64,000 nucleotides of DNA, taken from Metellina segmentata. Taxonomy: Eukaryota > Arthropoda > Arachnida > Araneae > Tetragnathidae. Every line of letters begins with the position of its first letter. Position 1 is the stretch's first letter. The notes under the pieces were generated by a model that searched no databases, was not told where the DNA came from, and worked only from the letters and a program-made list of their open reading frames with translations. Shown here one piece after another: positions 45,325 to 56,545 of this stretch. The translations under genes and the position numbers were made by a program. The stretch lies in assembly GCA_947359465.1 (NCBI GenBank), contig OX375878.1, forward strand, positions 88,014,377 to 88,078,376. The letters are read 5' to 3'.

Positions 45325-45696
45325 AGATAATACTTTTTTATTTAAATTAGATTACAGGTAGATTAAGGCAGTTTGATAGATTTGAGAAACTATCAAACGT
45401 TCCCACGGGGGTTGGTGCAAGTGAAATCTGTCGATGCCTCAAATGTCTTCACTTTGGCGCGATGTGGAAGCTTGGAGAGTCGGGATGCCAGCTCAGGTGT
45501 CTTCTGGCCTTGGTTCATAATTACGAGATGTTGTACTAGGATCTTTCTCTTATTGATAGATTCCGGACCGTCACCAATAGTTGTGTTGCTCCAGTGTGAC
45601 GTTAACTACCTACCTACCTATCAAAGATAATACTTTTTGTTTTTAAATTAGATTACAGGTAGATTAAGGCAATTTGATAGATTTGAGAAACTGATT
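45098..45696. repeat. 300-bp tandem duplication of SINE plus flank
   Basis: 45098-45391 and 45398-45691 are about 97% identical at a period of exactly 300 bp. The unit begins inside the SINE-B head (cgttcccacgggggttggtg) and includes its 3' end, the TSD and about 65 bp of flank. So the duplication followed the SINE insertion. The first junction carries a 6-bp atcaaa. Confidence 0.92.
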
Positions 45697-45760
45697 CAAA
45701 AGATATGATCTGTTTTGCTTATGACAAGATACCTCGTTGAGACAACCACCAGGAGGATTC
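45697..45760. mobile_element. piggyBac-type MITE, right end
   Basis: Contains tttgcttatgacaagatacc and tcgttgagacaaccaccagg, then aggatt, the terminal block of the family. Confidence 0.6.
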
Positions 45761-46067
45761 ATATAAGCGTTCATCTGGACAATTTGTAGTTATCCACCGT
45801 TGGACCCCGATTGACCTCTTGCTCAGACCTTTGATAACACCTGTGCTATAAGCTTCTAGGATCCATGTCCTACTCAGCGATGCTAGTCAAAAAGCAGTAT
45901 GTCCAAGGTTGGTCCTTGTGAGTTGACGACTGGACCATGATTATCAAACATCTTGTTAAATTTACCAACTATTGATTGATTGTGTTACAATTTCAATCGT
46001 TATGAAGCTGCAGATACTTTGATACACATCACTTTAATTACAATCCTCAGCAGGGAAATATTACTAT

Positions 46068-46672
46068 CTTGACGAACATAATTGTTACGATTCCCTCTGC
46101 CTATCACCACGTTGGTTACGAACACAGATAGGTCACAAGAACAGTTGTTCTTGTGTTCTAGTTGCTACTGTACTTTCTTGACGAACATAATTGTCACGAT
46201 TCCCCCTGTCTATCACCACGTTGGTTACGAACAGATACTGTATTCTATTGACGAACATAACTGTCACGATTCCCCCTGTCTATCAACACGTTGGTTACGA
46301 ACATATAAGTCACAAGAACAGTTGTTCTAGTTGCTACTGTAATTTCTTGACGAACATAATTGTCATGATTCTCCAAGTCTATCACCACGTTGATTACGAA
46401 CACAGATAGGTCACAAGAACAGTTGTTCTTGTGTTCTAGTTGCTACTGTACTCTCTGGACGAACATAATTGTCACGATTCCCCCTATCTATCACCACGTT
46501 CGTTACGAACACAGATAGGTCACAAGAACAGTTGTTCTTGTGTTCTAGTTGCTACTGTACTCTCTTGACGAACATAATTGTCACGATTCCCCCTGTCTAT
46601 CACCACGTTGGTTACGAACACAGATAGGTCACAAGAACAGTTGTTCTTGTGTTCTAGTTGCTACTGTTCTAG
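46068..46672. repeat. 109-bp tandem repeat carrying a palindrome
   Basis: gacgaacataattgtcacga starts units at 46071, 46180, 46250, 46349, 46458 and 46567: periods of 109, 70, 99, 109 and 109. Units include tatcaccacgttggttacga and ctagttgctactgtactctc. The full units contain the palindrome cacaagaaca-gt-tgttcttgtg, and the shorter ones have lost part or all of it. Confidence 0.93.
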
Positions 46673-46679
46673 TGGATGA

Positions 46680-47560
46680 CAGTGAATGTGTTCTGATGCG
46701 AATCAGAATATGAAATGTTGGGTGCTATTTTGAAAAAGAACACGAGTAAGGTCAAATTCGTTGTACACTTCAGAGGAGTGAGACGTGTTTTTGCACCGGA
46801 CGTTGCGGCGTGCATATTCAAAACTCTATGTTATATTGTAAATAAATGTCAAAATGTCCAATTTATGTATGCAGTGTACCTCTGTTCTTGGCCAATACTA
46901 CACATACTGTCTATCAAATTAGACATAGCTCGGTCACTGTGACAAGAACAGTATTAGTATACATCACATCACCGCTAAAAAAATGTCATAACTTTAAAAA
47001 AAAAATCGATTTTGAGATATGAATGATTATGAAAGTCCCATATTAAGTCCGTCACCTGCAGGAGTTTCAAAACTCAAATCGTGAAAGTATCAAATCTATT
47101 GCGACTAAAGCAAGACAGAGTCAAGCACTTGCAGTTTTTTCTATGGCTTCAAAACACTGTCGGTTTACAAGTGAAACACACTAAGGCTAAAAGGTTATGA
47201 GAAAACGAAGGATGGATTCTACTCTAAACTTATATCGCTAAGAGTGGTCTCAAGAAGAAATCTAACCATTCTCAAAGAAAAAGTAACTGTGGATTTCACC
47301 AGTCTCACGACCATTGCATTCTAGTCGAGAAAAACTCAGATCTTGATATTTCTGTAATGTAAACAAGCCAAATGGTTTTGAAAGAATTCACCTTCTAAGT
47401 TGCGACATCTTTACTGCTCGAGTGCGATATTTGAGTAACTTCTGTTGCATTCACTATGATTTGTATTAAAATGTCTTGAGGTGGCTTATTTTATTAATTA
47501 CTACTTACGCGTGAAATACTTCGCAGATACTAGAGGTATCGAATATTTTTATTCGTTGCA
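46680..47560. other. No gene or repeat recognised
   Basis: No supportable feature. Confidence 0.35.
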
Positions 47561-47566
47561 TTTTAA

Positions 47567-47845
47567 CCCTCCAAGTGGTTTCGACGATATTTCGTCCATC
47601 AAAATCTGATCAATTTTTCTAATGACAACATACATCTTCATCAAGATATTGCCTAGTTTTTGATGATGACGAAATCAAGATCTGGTCAGTTTTTTTCTAA
47701 TGACGAGATACATCGTCATCAAGATATTGCCTATTTCTTGATGATGGCGAAATCAAGATCTGGTCAGTTTTCTTCTAATAACGAGATATCTCGTCCATCA
47801 AGATCTGCTAATGACGAGATATCTAATCGAAACAACAACCAGGGG
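47567..47845. mobile_element. piggyBac-type MITE, full length
   Basis: Left end TTAA (47563-47566), then ccctccaagtggtttcgacg. The right end is the inverted counterpart, aacaacaaccagggg, with a decayed TTTA. TTAA flanks and CCCT ends fit piggyBac-type elements. The interior has two direct copies of a block with catcaagatattgcctattt, gatgatg-cgaaatcaagat and ctggtcagttt. No coding frame. Confidence 0.75.
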
Positions 47846-48420
47846 TTTAGAAATCATTAATCTCAAAAGAAAAAATTTGTAGATACTGTCTTGATAGCAT
47901 TTCTGGAGTGTCTGTGGATTATATATTAAATTATATCTCTCTTCATGTTTCTCTCTCTGGACATAACTCTCCTGATCTCGTACTGTTGTTCTTTTCGAGG
48001 CTGCAGATTACTCCTCACTCATCTCCAGTGTTCCTTTTAAACCGGTCTCAGCAAGATCGTGTCTGTCCCACATTCATATAAGAAAGGGGAAAAGCAAAAA
48101 AATAATATTCGCCGCGAATCGTTTTGCTTATCAGATGAGAAAGCGTGAAAAGTAACGTCATTATAACGTAATTGCAACCAACGTTCTGTGTGTCTTCGCC
48201 TTCTTACCAGAGGTATAAGTGGCTCCCAAGGTCATCTGATGGCATTGAATGACCGCCTTTCGAATATCGTCCACTAACTCTGCCATCCCCAGACAACGTA
48301 TTCATCCACATTTTCACTGACGAGGAAGAAGGTGGGGCGGAATTTTCGACGGAAGGAATTAAGTTTAATTCCAGTGTAGGTTATCTGATGGAATTAATAA
48401 TGGAGTACCGGCAATACTTA

Positions 48421-49070
48421 CTGGGAAAGTGTTATTCCATGGAATAATGCATGGTTGATTAGGTATTTCGTATTGACAGGTACTGATGGAATTTGTTCGG
48501 GTGACGTCCGTTGTTACTTAACCCTTCTGATGGTTGTCTTAACAATGCATCTCGTCATTAGCAAAACCAGATTTTGATTTGACGAGATATCTCGTCAGTA
48601 GCAACACTTTCCAGGGAGAGTTTTAGTTTTCCATGGAATAATGCCTGACTCAATAGGTTTTTCGTACTGACAAATACGTTAGAATTTGCTGAGATGATGT
48701 TCGCTGTTTCTTAACCCGAATGGTGATTGTCTTGACAATATATCTAGCAAAACTATTGCAGATCTTGATGGACTAGATATCTCGTCATTAGCAAAATTTA
48801 TCAGATCTTGATGGACGAGATATATCGTCGAAACCACCTGGAGGGTTAGTGTTCCTAGTTAAATTATTTTCCAGAATTTCAACAGATAATCGGCTTACAA
48901 ACACGCTGCGTCAAATTTTTTTTAGATGTGAGTTTTGTAGTCTTTTTTTTATACCAGAATGCGATAATTTTTAGACATGTGATTTGATTCCTGTTAGCTA
49001 CCACTAGGTTCTTCGTATTGCAAGGTATTGATGAAACTTTTTGAGGTTATGTTTGTTGTTTCTTAGTGTT
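48421..49070. repeat. Diverged tandem blocks around a MITE
   Basis: gttttccatggaataatg, ggtatttcgtattgacaggt, gaatttgttcgggtgacgtc and cgttgttacttaacccttc at 48421-48530 recur at 48615-48715, and the second half again at about 49000-49070. The first two copies are followed by piggyBac-type ends. Confidence 0.65.
48522..48845. mobile_element. piggyBac-type MITE pair
   Basis: TTAA at 48518-48521, then cccttctgatggttgtctt. A second left-type end, TTAA-cccgaatggtgattgtc, is at 48711. The right end is cgaaaccacctggaggg followed by TTAG. Contains atctcgtcattagcaaaa and atcagatcttgatggacgag. Confidence 0.7.
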
Positions 49071-49194
49071 TTAATTTTCAATTTATTCTCCAGAACTTCA
49101 ACTTGCAAACACATCAAGGCAAAATTTTTTAGATTTTTTAGATTTTCTTGACCAAATTGTGGTATTATTTTAGACTGATCTCGTTCGATACAAG

Positions 49195-49308
49195 TAAGAT
49201 TCGATCTCTTCGTAGGTGTATTTTTCTCTTCTTTTTCAGTATAGCCTTTCTTGTGTGCTATGGTGGTTTGGCGTAACTTGGCCAAATATGACCATTGCGC
49301 CATAAAAT
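49195..49308 (+). repeat. SINE-D fragment, forward
   Basis: agattcgatctcttcgtagg, gtgtatttttctcttc, ttggcgtaacttggccaaat and gaccattgcgccataaaatg. The head is incomplete. Confidence 0.75.
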
Positions 49309-49311
49309 GCA

Positions 49312-49764
49312 AAACCTACTAACCTTTAGACTCGTGAAGTTCAAGCCATTGTAGGTTAGATTTCATTTTGAGAAACATATTTATTGATTACAGAATTTTT
49401 ATGCCTTCGTTTTCACAGAGCTATGTATTTGAACTCAGTGTGCTTTATTTGTAAGCTTCACGGATTTTCAGAAATACTTGAGGGCTAGCAAAAGTAGCTT
49501 AACCCATTGTTCTTTGCCAACAAAAAGAAAACCCTTAGAAGATTGTATTTTTTGAAGGCATATTAAGAAAATAATTTCGAGATGGTTCAATTATTTCTCT
49601 CTTGGTTCCCATTATAATCGAATTCTCGCAACAGTGAATGAGCATTATGTGCATTGTTTGTAGACTTTCAGACATATCTATTGTATGTATTTGTAGAAAC
49701 TTTGATTTAGTGATTAAACCAGCTTCAAGAAGTATTTTTGAGGTTTCCAATCCCTCAATTAGAC
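49312..49764. other. No gene or repeat recognised
   Basis: No supportable feature. Confidence 0.35.
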
Positions 49765-49765
49765 A

Positions 49766-50150
49766 TGGTAGTTAGGTATTTTAAATTAACGTCACACTGG
49801 AGTAATACAACAGGCTATTGGCGACGGCCCAGGAAAGTATATAATTATTTAACGTCGCACTGGAGCAACACAACGGGCTATCGTCAACTGTCCGGGATTA
49901 ATTCCCGAAGGGGAAGATCCCATAACACCATATAATTTTGAACCATGGTCAGATAACGAGGTCACACCTGAGCTAGTACCTCACGCACCAAACGTCCACA
50001 CTTCGCAAGCGTGAGGACATTTGAGGCAACGATAGATTTAACGCGCACCATAAATTTTTGTAAACGACAGTCTTTGACTAGATTCGAATTCACAACCCTC
50101 CGGTTGTTAATCCGTTACACTTCCAACTGGGCTATAACGCCCCCGGTTTT
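49766..50150 (-). repeat. SINE-B copy preceded by a second 3' end
   Basis: A first 3' end, ttaggtattttaaattaacg, gtcacactggagtaat and gcgacggcccagga, stops at about 49832. It is followed at once by a near-complete reverse SINE-B (49838-50150): gtcgcactggagcaacacaa, cgcaagcgtgaggacatttg, aacgatagatttaacgcgca, cacaaccctccggttgtt and ccaactgggctataacg. Confidence 0.85.
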
Positions 50151-50240
50151 TGAGAGAACAACAAATATCTTAGATGTGGTCTTAGTTTTAAAAATTTCCA
50201 AATTCATCATTAGCATTCTCAAAGAACTAAGAAGTACGCC

Positions 50241-50268
50241 AAAAAAAAAAAAAAAAAAAAAAAAAAAA
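50241..50268. repeat. Run of 28 A
   Basis: Uninterrupted A run. I could not identify a retroelement upstream of it. Confidence 0.9.
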
Positions 50269-50357
50269 GCGGAAAGGACGTAGCTACCGCTATAAACATA
50301 GACTGAAGATGTGACGAAAGTACTCTATTGCAAGAATGTATAAATCGTGAAATAATA

Positions 50358-50468
50358 AGGGTCTCGGAAACCCAGTTGGTAATCACGGATTAGCGAGTTT
50401 GAAACCCGGTCCAACGAAACACCGTCGCGTATGTGGGGACCACGACGTTAAATCTGTCGTGACATCGT
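50358..50468 (+). repeat. SINE-B 5' part joined to a tandem array
   Basis: gggtctcggaaacccagttg, ggattagcgagtttgaaacc, ccacgacgttaaatctgtcg and tgacatcg, then the SINE stops and the 160-bp repeat begins. Confidence 0.75.
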
Positions 50469-50990
50469 CTATACTAGGAAAACCACCTCTTTCCATTGCC
50501 AACATTCACGAAAATCACTGAGCAAGCCAATGATAGGCCGACCAATAAAAATGCTTATCGCCGTTCAATTTTGGGTCGCGAACTAAAGCTCAGAATCATT
50601 GAAAATGTTCTTTACTTGTCAACTTGATCTATACTAGGAAAACCACCTCTAGAATCATTGAAAATTTTCTTTACTTGTCAACTTGATCTATACTAGGAAA
50701 ACCACCTCTTTTCATTGCCAACATTCACGAAAATCACTGAGCAAGCCAATAGTAGGCGACCAATAAAATTGCTTATCGCCGTTCAATTTTGGGTCGCGAA
50801 CTTAAGCTCAGAATCATTGAACAATTTTTTTGCTTGTCAACTTGATCTATGCTAGGAAAACCACCTCTTTCCATTGCCAACATTCACGAAAATCACTGAG
50901 CAAGCCAATGGTAGGCGACCTTTAAAAATGCTTACCGCAGCTCAATTTTGGATCGCGAACTATAAGCTCAGAATCATTGAGTCGGAGGAA
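50469..50990. repeat. 160-bp tandem repeat, three and a half units
   Basis: ctatactaggaaaaccacct at 50469, 50629, 50688 and 50847: periods of about 160, 59 and 159. Units contain attgccaacattcacgaaaa, tcactgagcaagccaat, gttcaattttgggtcgcgaa and tttacttgtcaacttgat. The second unit lacks about 100 bp. Confidence 0.93.
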
Positions 50991-50994
50991 ACGT

Positions 50995-51895
50995 AAAAAA
51001 GTAATTGCCGCAGCTGAACACTTCATAAACTAATTTGAAACCTTTTGGATCAATCGGCCTCGCTGATGTAAGTGAATGACGGTTAATTTCGGCACCTTTT
51101 TCTTCATAACTTTAAAAAAACTTTTTTTACAAATGAGTTCACGAATGACAGTTGAATAGGAACGGAATTTTTTTCGCCTTCTGCTGAGCCGGGAGCCGGA
51201 GAGGAAATAATAACAGGGGAATCAGAACGTAAATATAACGTAATTACAACCACTCTGTCGATGGCAGATTACTTAATAAGCCAAAAATGCAAACTTGGTA
51301 TTACGGAGAGTCGTGAGAGTTAAATAAAATGAAGGAACAAAAATGCAAGGTCTTCAAAATGTATTATATTCTGCTCTCCGGGGTTGAAAGAATAAAATAA
51401 CTAATCAGCGATTAAATGGATTATAATTGCGCTACTGAGATTGGATTTTGCTTCCCCGAGTGATAACTAGGTTTTACCCCCTAACTTTCATTAACATGCA
51501 TTGATAACAGTTATAATAAGGATGACGGATGAAAATTAGGCGTATCACTCAAAAGCAGATTTCTATGACAAAAACACGGCAAATTTTTATGACATTACCT
51601 TTGTAAAATAGTAATCATGTCATGCAGTACAAAAATAATAAACTTGATATCAATTGAGGGTAGGGTGTATTAAAGTCCTATGACTGCGACAAAAACAGTG
51701 AAAATATATTAATTTTATTGTAGGATTGATAACAAAAACACTAACAAATATCACGAATTAGTAAAGATGAGAAGAATCGAGTGCTTTTATAAGCTGATTA
51801 CTTGGTACTCGAATACCTTCAAAATATCGAATAAGTATTCAAATACGCAAACAAAAACGATTACTCGATAATAGGAATCACTAATTGCAATATAA
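50995..51895. other. No gene or repeat recognised
   Basis: No supportable feature. Confidence 0.35.
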
Positions 51896-51904
51896 GGCAA
51901 TGAA

Positions 51905-52180
51905 TCGTGGTGTATGAATACTTTGGATGAATTCTTAGGTGTGTGTCTGAGTACTTTGGATGAATTCTTTTGTGTCTGAGTACTTTGGATGAATTCCTTT
52001 GTGTCTGAATACTTTTGTATTTGAGTACTGTCTGAATACTTTTGTATTTGAGTACTGTCTGAATACTTTTGTATTTGAGTACTCTGTTGTCTGAATACTT
52101 TTGTATTTGAGTAATCTCTTGTCTGATTACTTTAGATTTTGAATACTTTGAATGAACACTTATGATTCGGAAATATAAAA
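51905..52180. repeat. Short tandem repeats, about 28-31 bp
   Basis: gagtactttggatgaattc units (51940-52000) grade into tgtctgaatacttttgtat with ttgagtac units (52000-52110). Confidence 0.85.
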
Positions 52181-52184
52181 CAAG

Positions 52185-53540
52185 AAATAATCCAGAAGAA
52201 CGAAGTTCTTAAGAATCGAGTACATGAGTACTTTTGCATTTGAATACTCCCATCTAATAATTATTGTAATGTATTATAATGTAAATAAGGCATATGGTTT
52301 TATTCAGGCACGCATATTGGATACATTTTTACTCAACGAACAATTTTTAAAACTTTTTAAACAAATCTCTGCGCTGCAAATGATGAACTGATGGCGAGTG
52401 ATACCTAGTGAAAGAACTCATGCGTTACGAGGATCCAACAATTTTAGGCTGTTAGACTGTTTAAAAAAATACGTGAATAATTTTTAAGCTCTGGTATCAG
52501 TGCTTAATCTGGAAAATAGCTGCTCAGTCCCTCGCGAATTTTTAAAGTTCCCGTACGTAGTTAATCATTATCTGCTATATTTTTGCTCTTTAATTTCAAG
52601 GTCCTGGTGTAATTGGCCCTTGCGTTGCCCGTAATTACTCCATTATTCCGTTCCATTAAATTTGGGGAACATTAATCATTAGAGTGAAAATTTCAGTTGC
52701 ATGGCCTGGAACTGATAAAAAACGCCTCATAACAAACATTTAGAAAATCCTGGAATTATATCCACATTCACTAACCAAAAATAACCTAAGTCGTCAATTG
52801 ATCGATGGTTTATTCCATCAGAGCTGACAAACATCTGAAGAACCTTTTGCCGTACTGACCCAAAATAACTTTGAAAATGAAAAGCCACTCAGAAAAGAAT
52901 GAGAACGCCCGCAGCGATCAAATTTTAGCCTCTTCATGCCAATTTCAACCTGATAAATAGCCAAATTTGGCACTTGGCAACACCCGCTGTGATCCGGGCT
53001 TTCACGGCAACCACTGGGGGGCCTACAGGCCGCATGCAACCATAAGAAAAAGAAAAAAAGGCAGCAATATTATTCACTTATCTTTGTTTGTGGATCTGTT
53101 AAAGCATTCCGAGTGAAAAAGAACACATACAATGCGAGGTTTGAAAAAATGAAAAAGCAATAACGGTGGTAATATGTTAGCAGCCAACAAGGGTGCTCCG
53201 GCCCCCAGGTAATAAGGCTCATCAAGTAGACGGCTTGTTTGCCACATGTGGAGCAGCACAATAGGCCCCCATTTATTTGATATTAGGCTCCACAGGTGAT
53301 AACTGATTTGAGTGTCTAAAAACGGCAAACGAGAAGCCTAGTTTCAATTTTTTTAAGTTCTTTCTTCGGTGGGTGTGCAGCTTACGGGGTTCAATGCTAA
53401 TTGGGTGTGAAGTATAACTGTTTCCCCTACTTTCATATTACAATACAACTGTGATTGTCATTCATATATACTCATATGTTTAACTAGGCGAAGCTAGACT
53501 GTTTGGGGCCTGGCGAATAAGCATAATGTCACCATGTCAC
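52185..53540. other. No gene recognised
   Basis: Short frames on the minus strand at 52818-53328 (up to 84 codons), none recognised. Confidence 0.35.
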
Positions 53541-53553
53541 AAACTAAAAAACA

Positions 53554-53955
53554 CTCCAAAAAGTTCAAAATTCGGGCATTTTTAATAAAAATATAATAAT
53601 TTACAATTACGTTCTAACAGTGCGCAAAACTAAGCTAATACATTCAATATCAACGGTAAAAATTTGTTTAGATCAATACATATCTTCTGCCTCCCCAACG
53701 GTGGGCCAAACAGAAGAAAAAACTGAAAAAATTACATTTTTGCACAGTATCAACTTTAGCAATTACGGTAAAAACTGGTGATCAGATTTTTATGCCATTT
53801 GGTCCCCGTTGTGGAGGCAGAAGACCTGTACTGATCTGAACAATTTTTGAATTGTTAATATTGAATGTATTAGCTTACTTTTGCGCACTATTAGAACGTA
53901 ATTGTTAAAATTTTTATTTTTTATCAAAAATGCAGGAATTTTGATCTGTTTGGAG
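53554..53955. mobile_element. Fold-back element, arms of about 160 bp
   Basis: Left arm 53554-53720 and right arm 53795-53955 are reverse complements at roughly 80% identity. Matching anchors are caattacgttctaacagtgc with gcactattagaacgtaattg, taagctaatacattcaatat with atattgaatgtattagctta, and tcttctgcctcc with ggaggcagaaga. The central 75 bp is unpaired. An arm-only structure without a gene fits a fold-back or long-TIR MITE. Confidence 0.8.
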
Positions 53956-54109
53956 GGTTTTGAAGTTTTTTTCCTCCCCTTTGGGGAGGCAAAATATATC
54001 AATAAATCGGGAGGAAATTTTGTACACATTAGTTTTACTGCATGAGCCAACTTTTCCTAACTATTAGAATGGAATAGCAAAAAAAAAAAACTTTTTTCGG
54101 CCCACCCTA

Positions 54110-54347
54110 ATATTTAGTTCATCAAGATCTGACCAACTTTGCTAATGTCGATATATCTCGTCATCAAGACAATGTAGATTGTTTGATGATGACGACATCA
54201 AGATCTGGTCAGTTTTCTTCTTTTGGCGAGATATTTCGCTCATCAAGATCTGGTCAGTTTTGTTCTAATGGCGAGATATTTCGCTTATCAAGATCTGGTC
54301 AGTTTTGCTAAGGACAAAATACCTCGTCAAGACAATCGCCAAGAGAA
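54110..54347. mobile_element. piggyBac-type MITE, worn left end
   Basis: Right end cgtcaagacaatcgccaaga, then ga and TTAA (54348-54351). Interior ttcatcaagatctgaccaac, catcaagatctggtcagttt twice, and gatgatgacgacatcaagat. Confidence 0.65.
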
Positions 54348-54354
54348 TTAATGT

Positions 54355-55850
54355 ACCAGTTGACGTTGGAACTTTTTTTCTTTAATATGTCTCCAGTACG
54401 AAGTAAAGAAATGCGACGCCAGAGAGAGAGATAGTCTCTTGTTATTGTTTTATGCTGTTTAGTCGTTTGCGAGAAGACAATTTGAATGCTTTGTCCTTTT
54501 TCTCATTTCGAATACCAATGCCGTTACAGGGGTCCACGAACAGAATTGACTGTTAAGCGTTGGGTAATGAAAGCAATCTTTTAAGCGTTTAAACACACGA
54601 AATCACATTCACTTCGCATGAACAGCGCTGGATAATGTATCTGTGTAGCTCTGGAAAATAGCTGTTGTCATGTTATTTTAAGGTGATAACATCTTTTAAA
54701 AAAATTTCCAGTAGCGACTATTTTAAAAATATATAATAAATGAATGCTATTACGTGAATTTGTTTTAATTCAGAAACCAGCACATTCAAAAGGGGGTTCT
54801 TTGCTTCTCGGGTTTCAAATCCAATGATCGCAAAAAGTACATGGAAATGCACTTAACTAAGATCACACCTTCTTACTGTATGTAGTAGCTGTACACGTCC
54901 TTTAATTTTCTCTCTTACTCTGTAAATCCCATTTTAACAGTATTGAAATCTTAATTTTTAACCTTTCGTTCGTTTTCATACAGACACCTTATTTTTGTAT
55001 GGCATGGTTGGGAGTCCATCGACCGTCTAATGAAATAGCCAGAACACGTGGGCTTATGAATTGACTTGACTGATAGCTTATTTGAATCACAGAAAAGTGT
55101 TTTTAACCACACTGGATAATCACTTTAATCATGAATGATCTGTCCCATATTGGAATTCATGCTTTTCACCTCAATCACGCGACAGATCTTCAAACGGAGT
55201 GACCGGAAGAAATAGCATAAAGCCGTGCGTGCCTATACTGTATATTTCATTGGAAGGTCGATGAGAGAGAATCCTCAATCACCAATTTTAAACTTCTTAA
55301 GAAGCATTGTTTTTGCAAAGCGCATTTTGTGTGTGTTCGCCCTGTTTATTTATCTGATTTTAATCATCAGTGAGTTTACTGCTTACTTTCCAATAGAAGA
55401 CTACTTTTATAAAATCGTAAATTGTACCTTTTAAAATCTTGTGCACATGAGGCTGGTGGGAAAAGTTGGACAGCACATGACATTATAATTCAAAATTGGG
55501 GAAGCTATAAGCATTGCCAAAAGAGGAAAACTATACTCAAATTAAAGTACGTGCAACATAGTAAGTGAAAACCCTGCACACCCTACCAGTCCATATCTCC
55601 AATGTATAATCTAAAGGATATGTAGTCAGGATTATCAAAAGGATCTAAGGGATCAACTCATGTAAAATGTACACCAAATGTTTATTAAATGTATTATCAG
55701 AAGTCTGGTCATGGGGTTTGACCTCGGTCAACACCGGGGTTACATCGGTTTCCTTTGACGGGTTCATTCCGCTTTTGCGATGGCTGACTAGTAAACCCTT
55801 TAACCTGGCAAAAGTTGGGAGGTGAGGGGGGTCACCTGCGGTGATCAACC
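54355..55850. other. No gene recognised
   Basis: A 69-codon frame (55225-55434) has a hydrophobic C-terminal half but no other support. A gggag/ctccc-rich patch is at about 55810-55835. Confidence 0.35.
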
Positions 55851-55856
55851 AACCTT

Positions 55857-55941
55857 TTAAAATCATACTTGTATGAATTTAAAATCATACTTGTATGAAT
55901 TAAATTCATACTTGTATGAATTAAATTCATACTTGTATGAA
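55857..55941. repeat. 21-22-bp palindromic tandem repeat, four units
   Basis: The unit is ttaaattcatacttgtatga plus a; each unit contains the palindrome ttcatac-tt-gtatgaa (two with aatcatac). Unit starts are about 55857, 55879, 55900 and 55921. Confidence 0.9.
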
Positions 55942-55944
55942 GTA

Positions 55945-56315
55945 TTAAATTTGAATTTTTATACGTTATTTAACTATTTATCATGTGCTTCTTGAAAAAT
56001 ATGCCCTTAGAACCTTATGCCAGAAATACCAACCAACCTTGTTGTTGTTGTTTCTTATGCCTACACTGGCAGACCAGAGGAGTGCCAGGCCCGTCGAAGA
56101 CGGCAAGAGGCGTGGGGGGTGCGCCTTCCATGTTATTGAGCCCCATTGGGAGGAAGTCCGACTTTGCTCGACATACATGACACATCCGTTTTACAGGAAG
56201 GTCCCTTTCATACATCCATTCACTCACACATATCGTAATTTAGATCCCAATCAGAAGCCGATAACCCCCTGATCAGGTACCCCCAGAGGTATTGATTTGG
56301 TATGGGAACATGGGG
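55945..56315. other. No gene recognised
   Basis: A GC-richer patch at 56055-56170 with frames of 65-95 codons on both strands, none recognised. It may be the outer part of the SINE-like block that follows. Confidence 0.35.
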
Positions 56316-56317
56316 GA

Positions 56318-56480
56318 CATTGTGACCACGACCTATTTAACGTGCCCCAGTCACCATTAGTGAACACGACGGTCTTTAGCCAGGTCGAAGCGTCGATCTC
56401 GCAATCATCAGAATTGTAAGCTCCGCCTAGGACAGAACCCACAACCCTTCTGATGCGAGCCCGACGCTCCCAACCAACCT
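56318..56480 (-). repeat. SINE-B-like fragment
   Basis: tgaccacgacctatttaacg, tgccccagtcaccattagtg, aacacgacggtctttagcca and gatctcgcaatc parallel the head-side half of reverse SINE-B, with more divergence than other copies. Confidence 0.6.
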
Positions 56481-56545
56481 TTGCCGAGGCCAGTGAATTG
56501 AAATGAATGAGGATATTCTCGATAAAAGACGGATAGTCCAGTTAA

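Noticed and set aside
46068..46672. Steroid-receptor palindrome (agaaca...tgttct)
   Set aside because: The spacing is two bases, not the three of the classical element, and the setting is a tandem array.
50241..50268. A28 run as the tail of a retroelement
   Set aside because: No retroelement sequence or TSD could be recognised around it.
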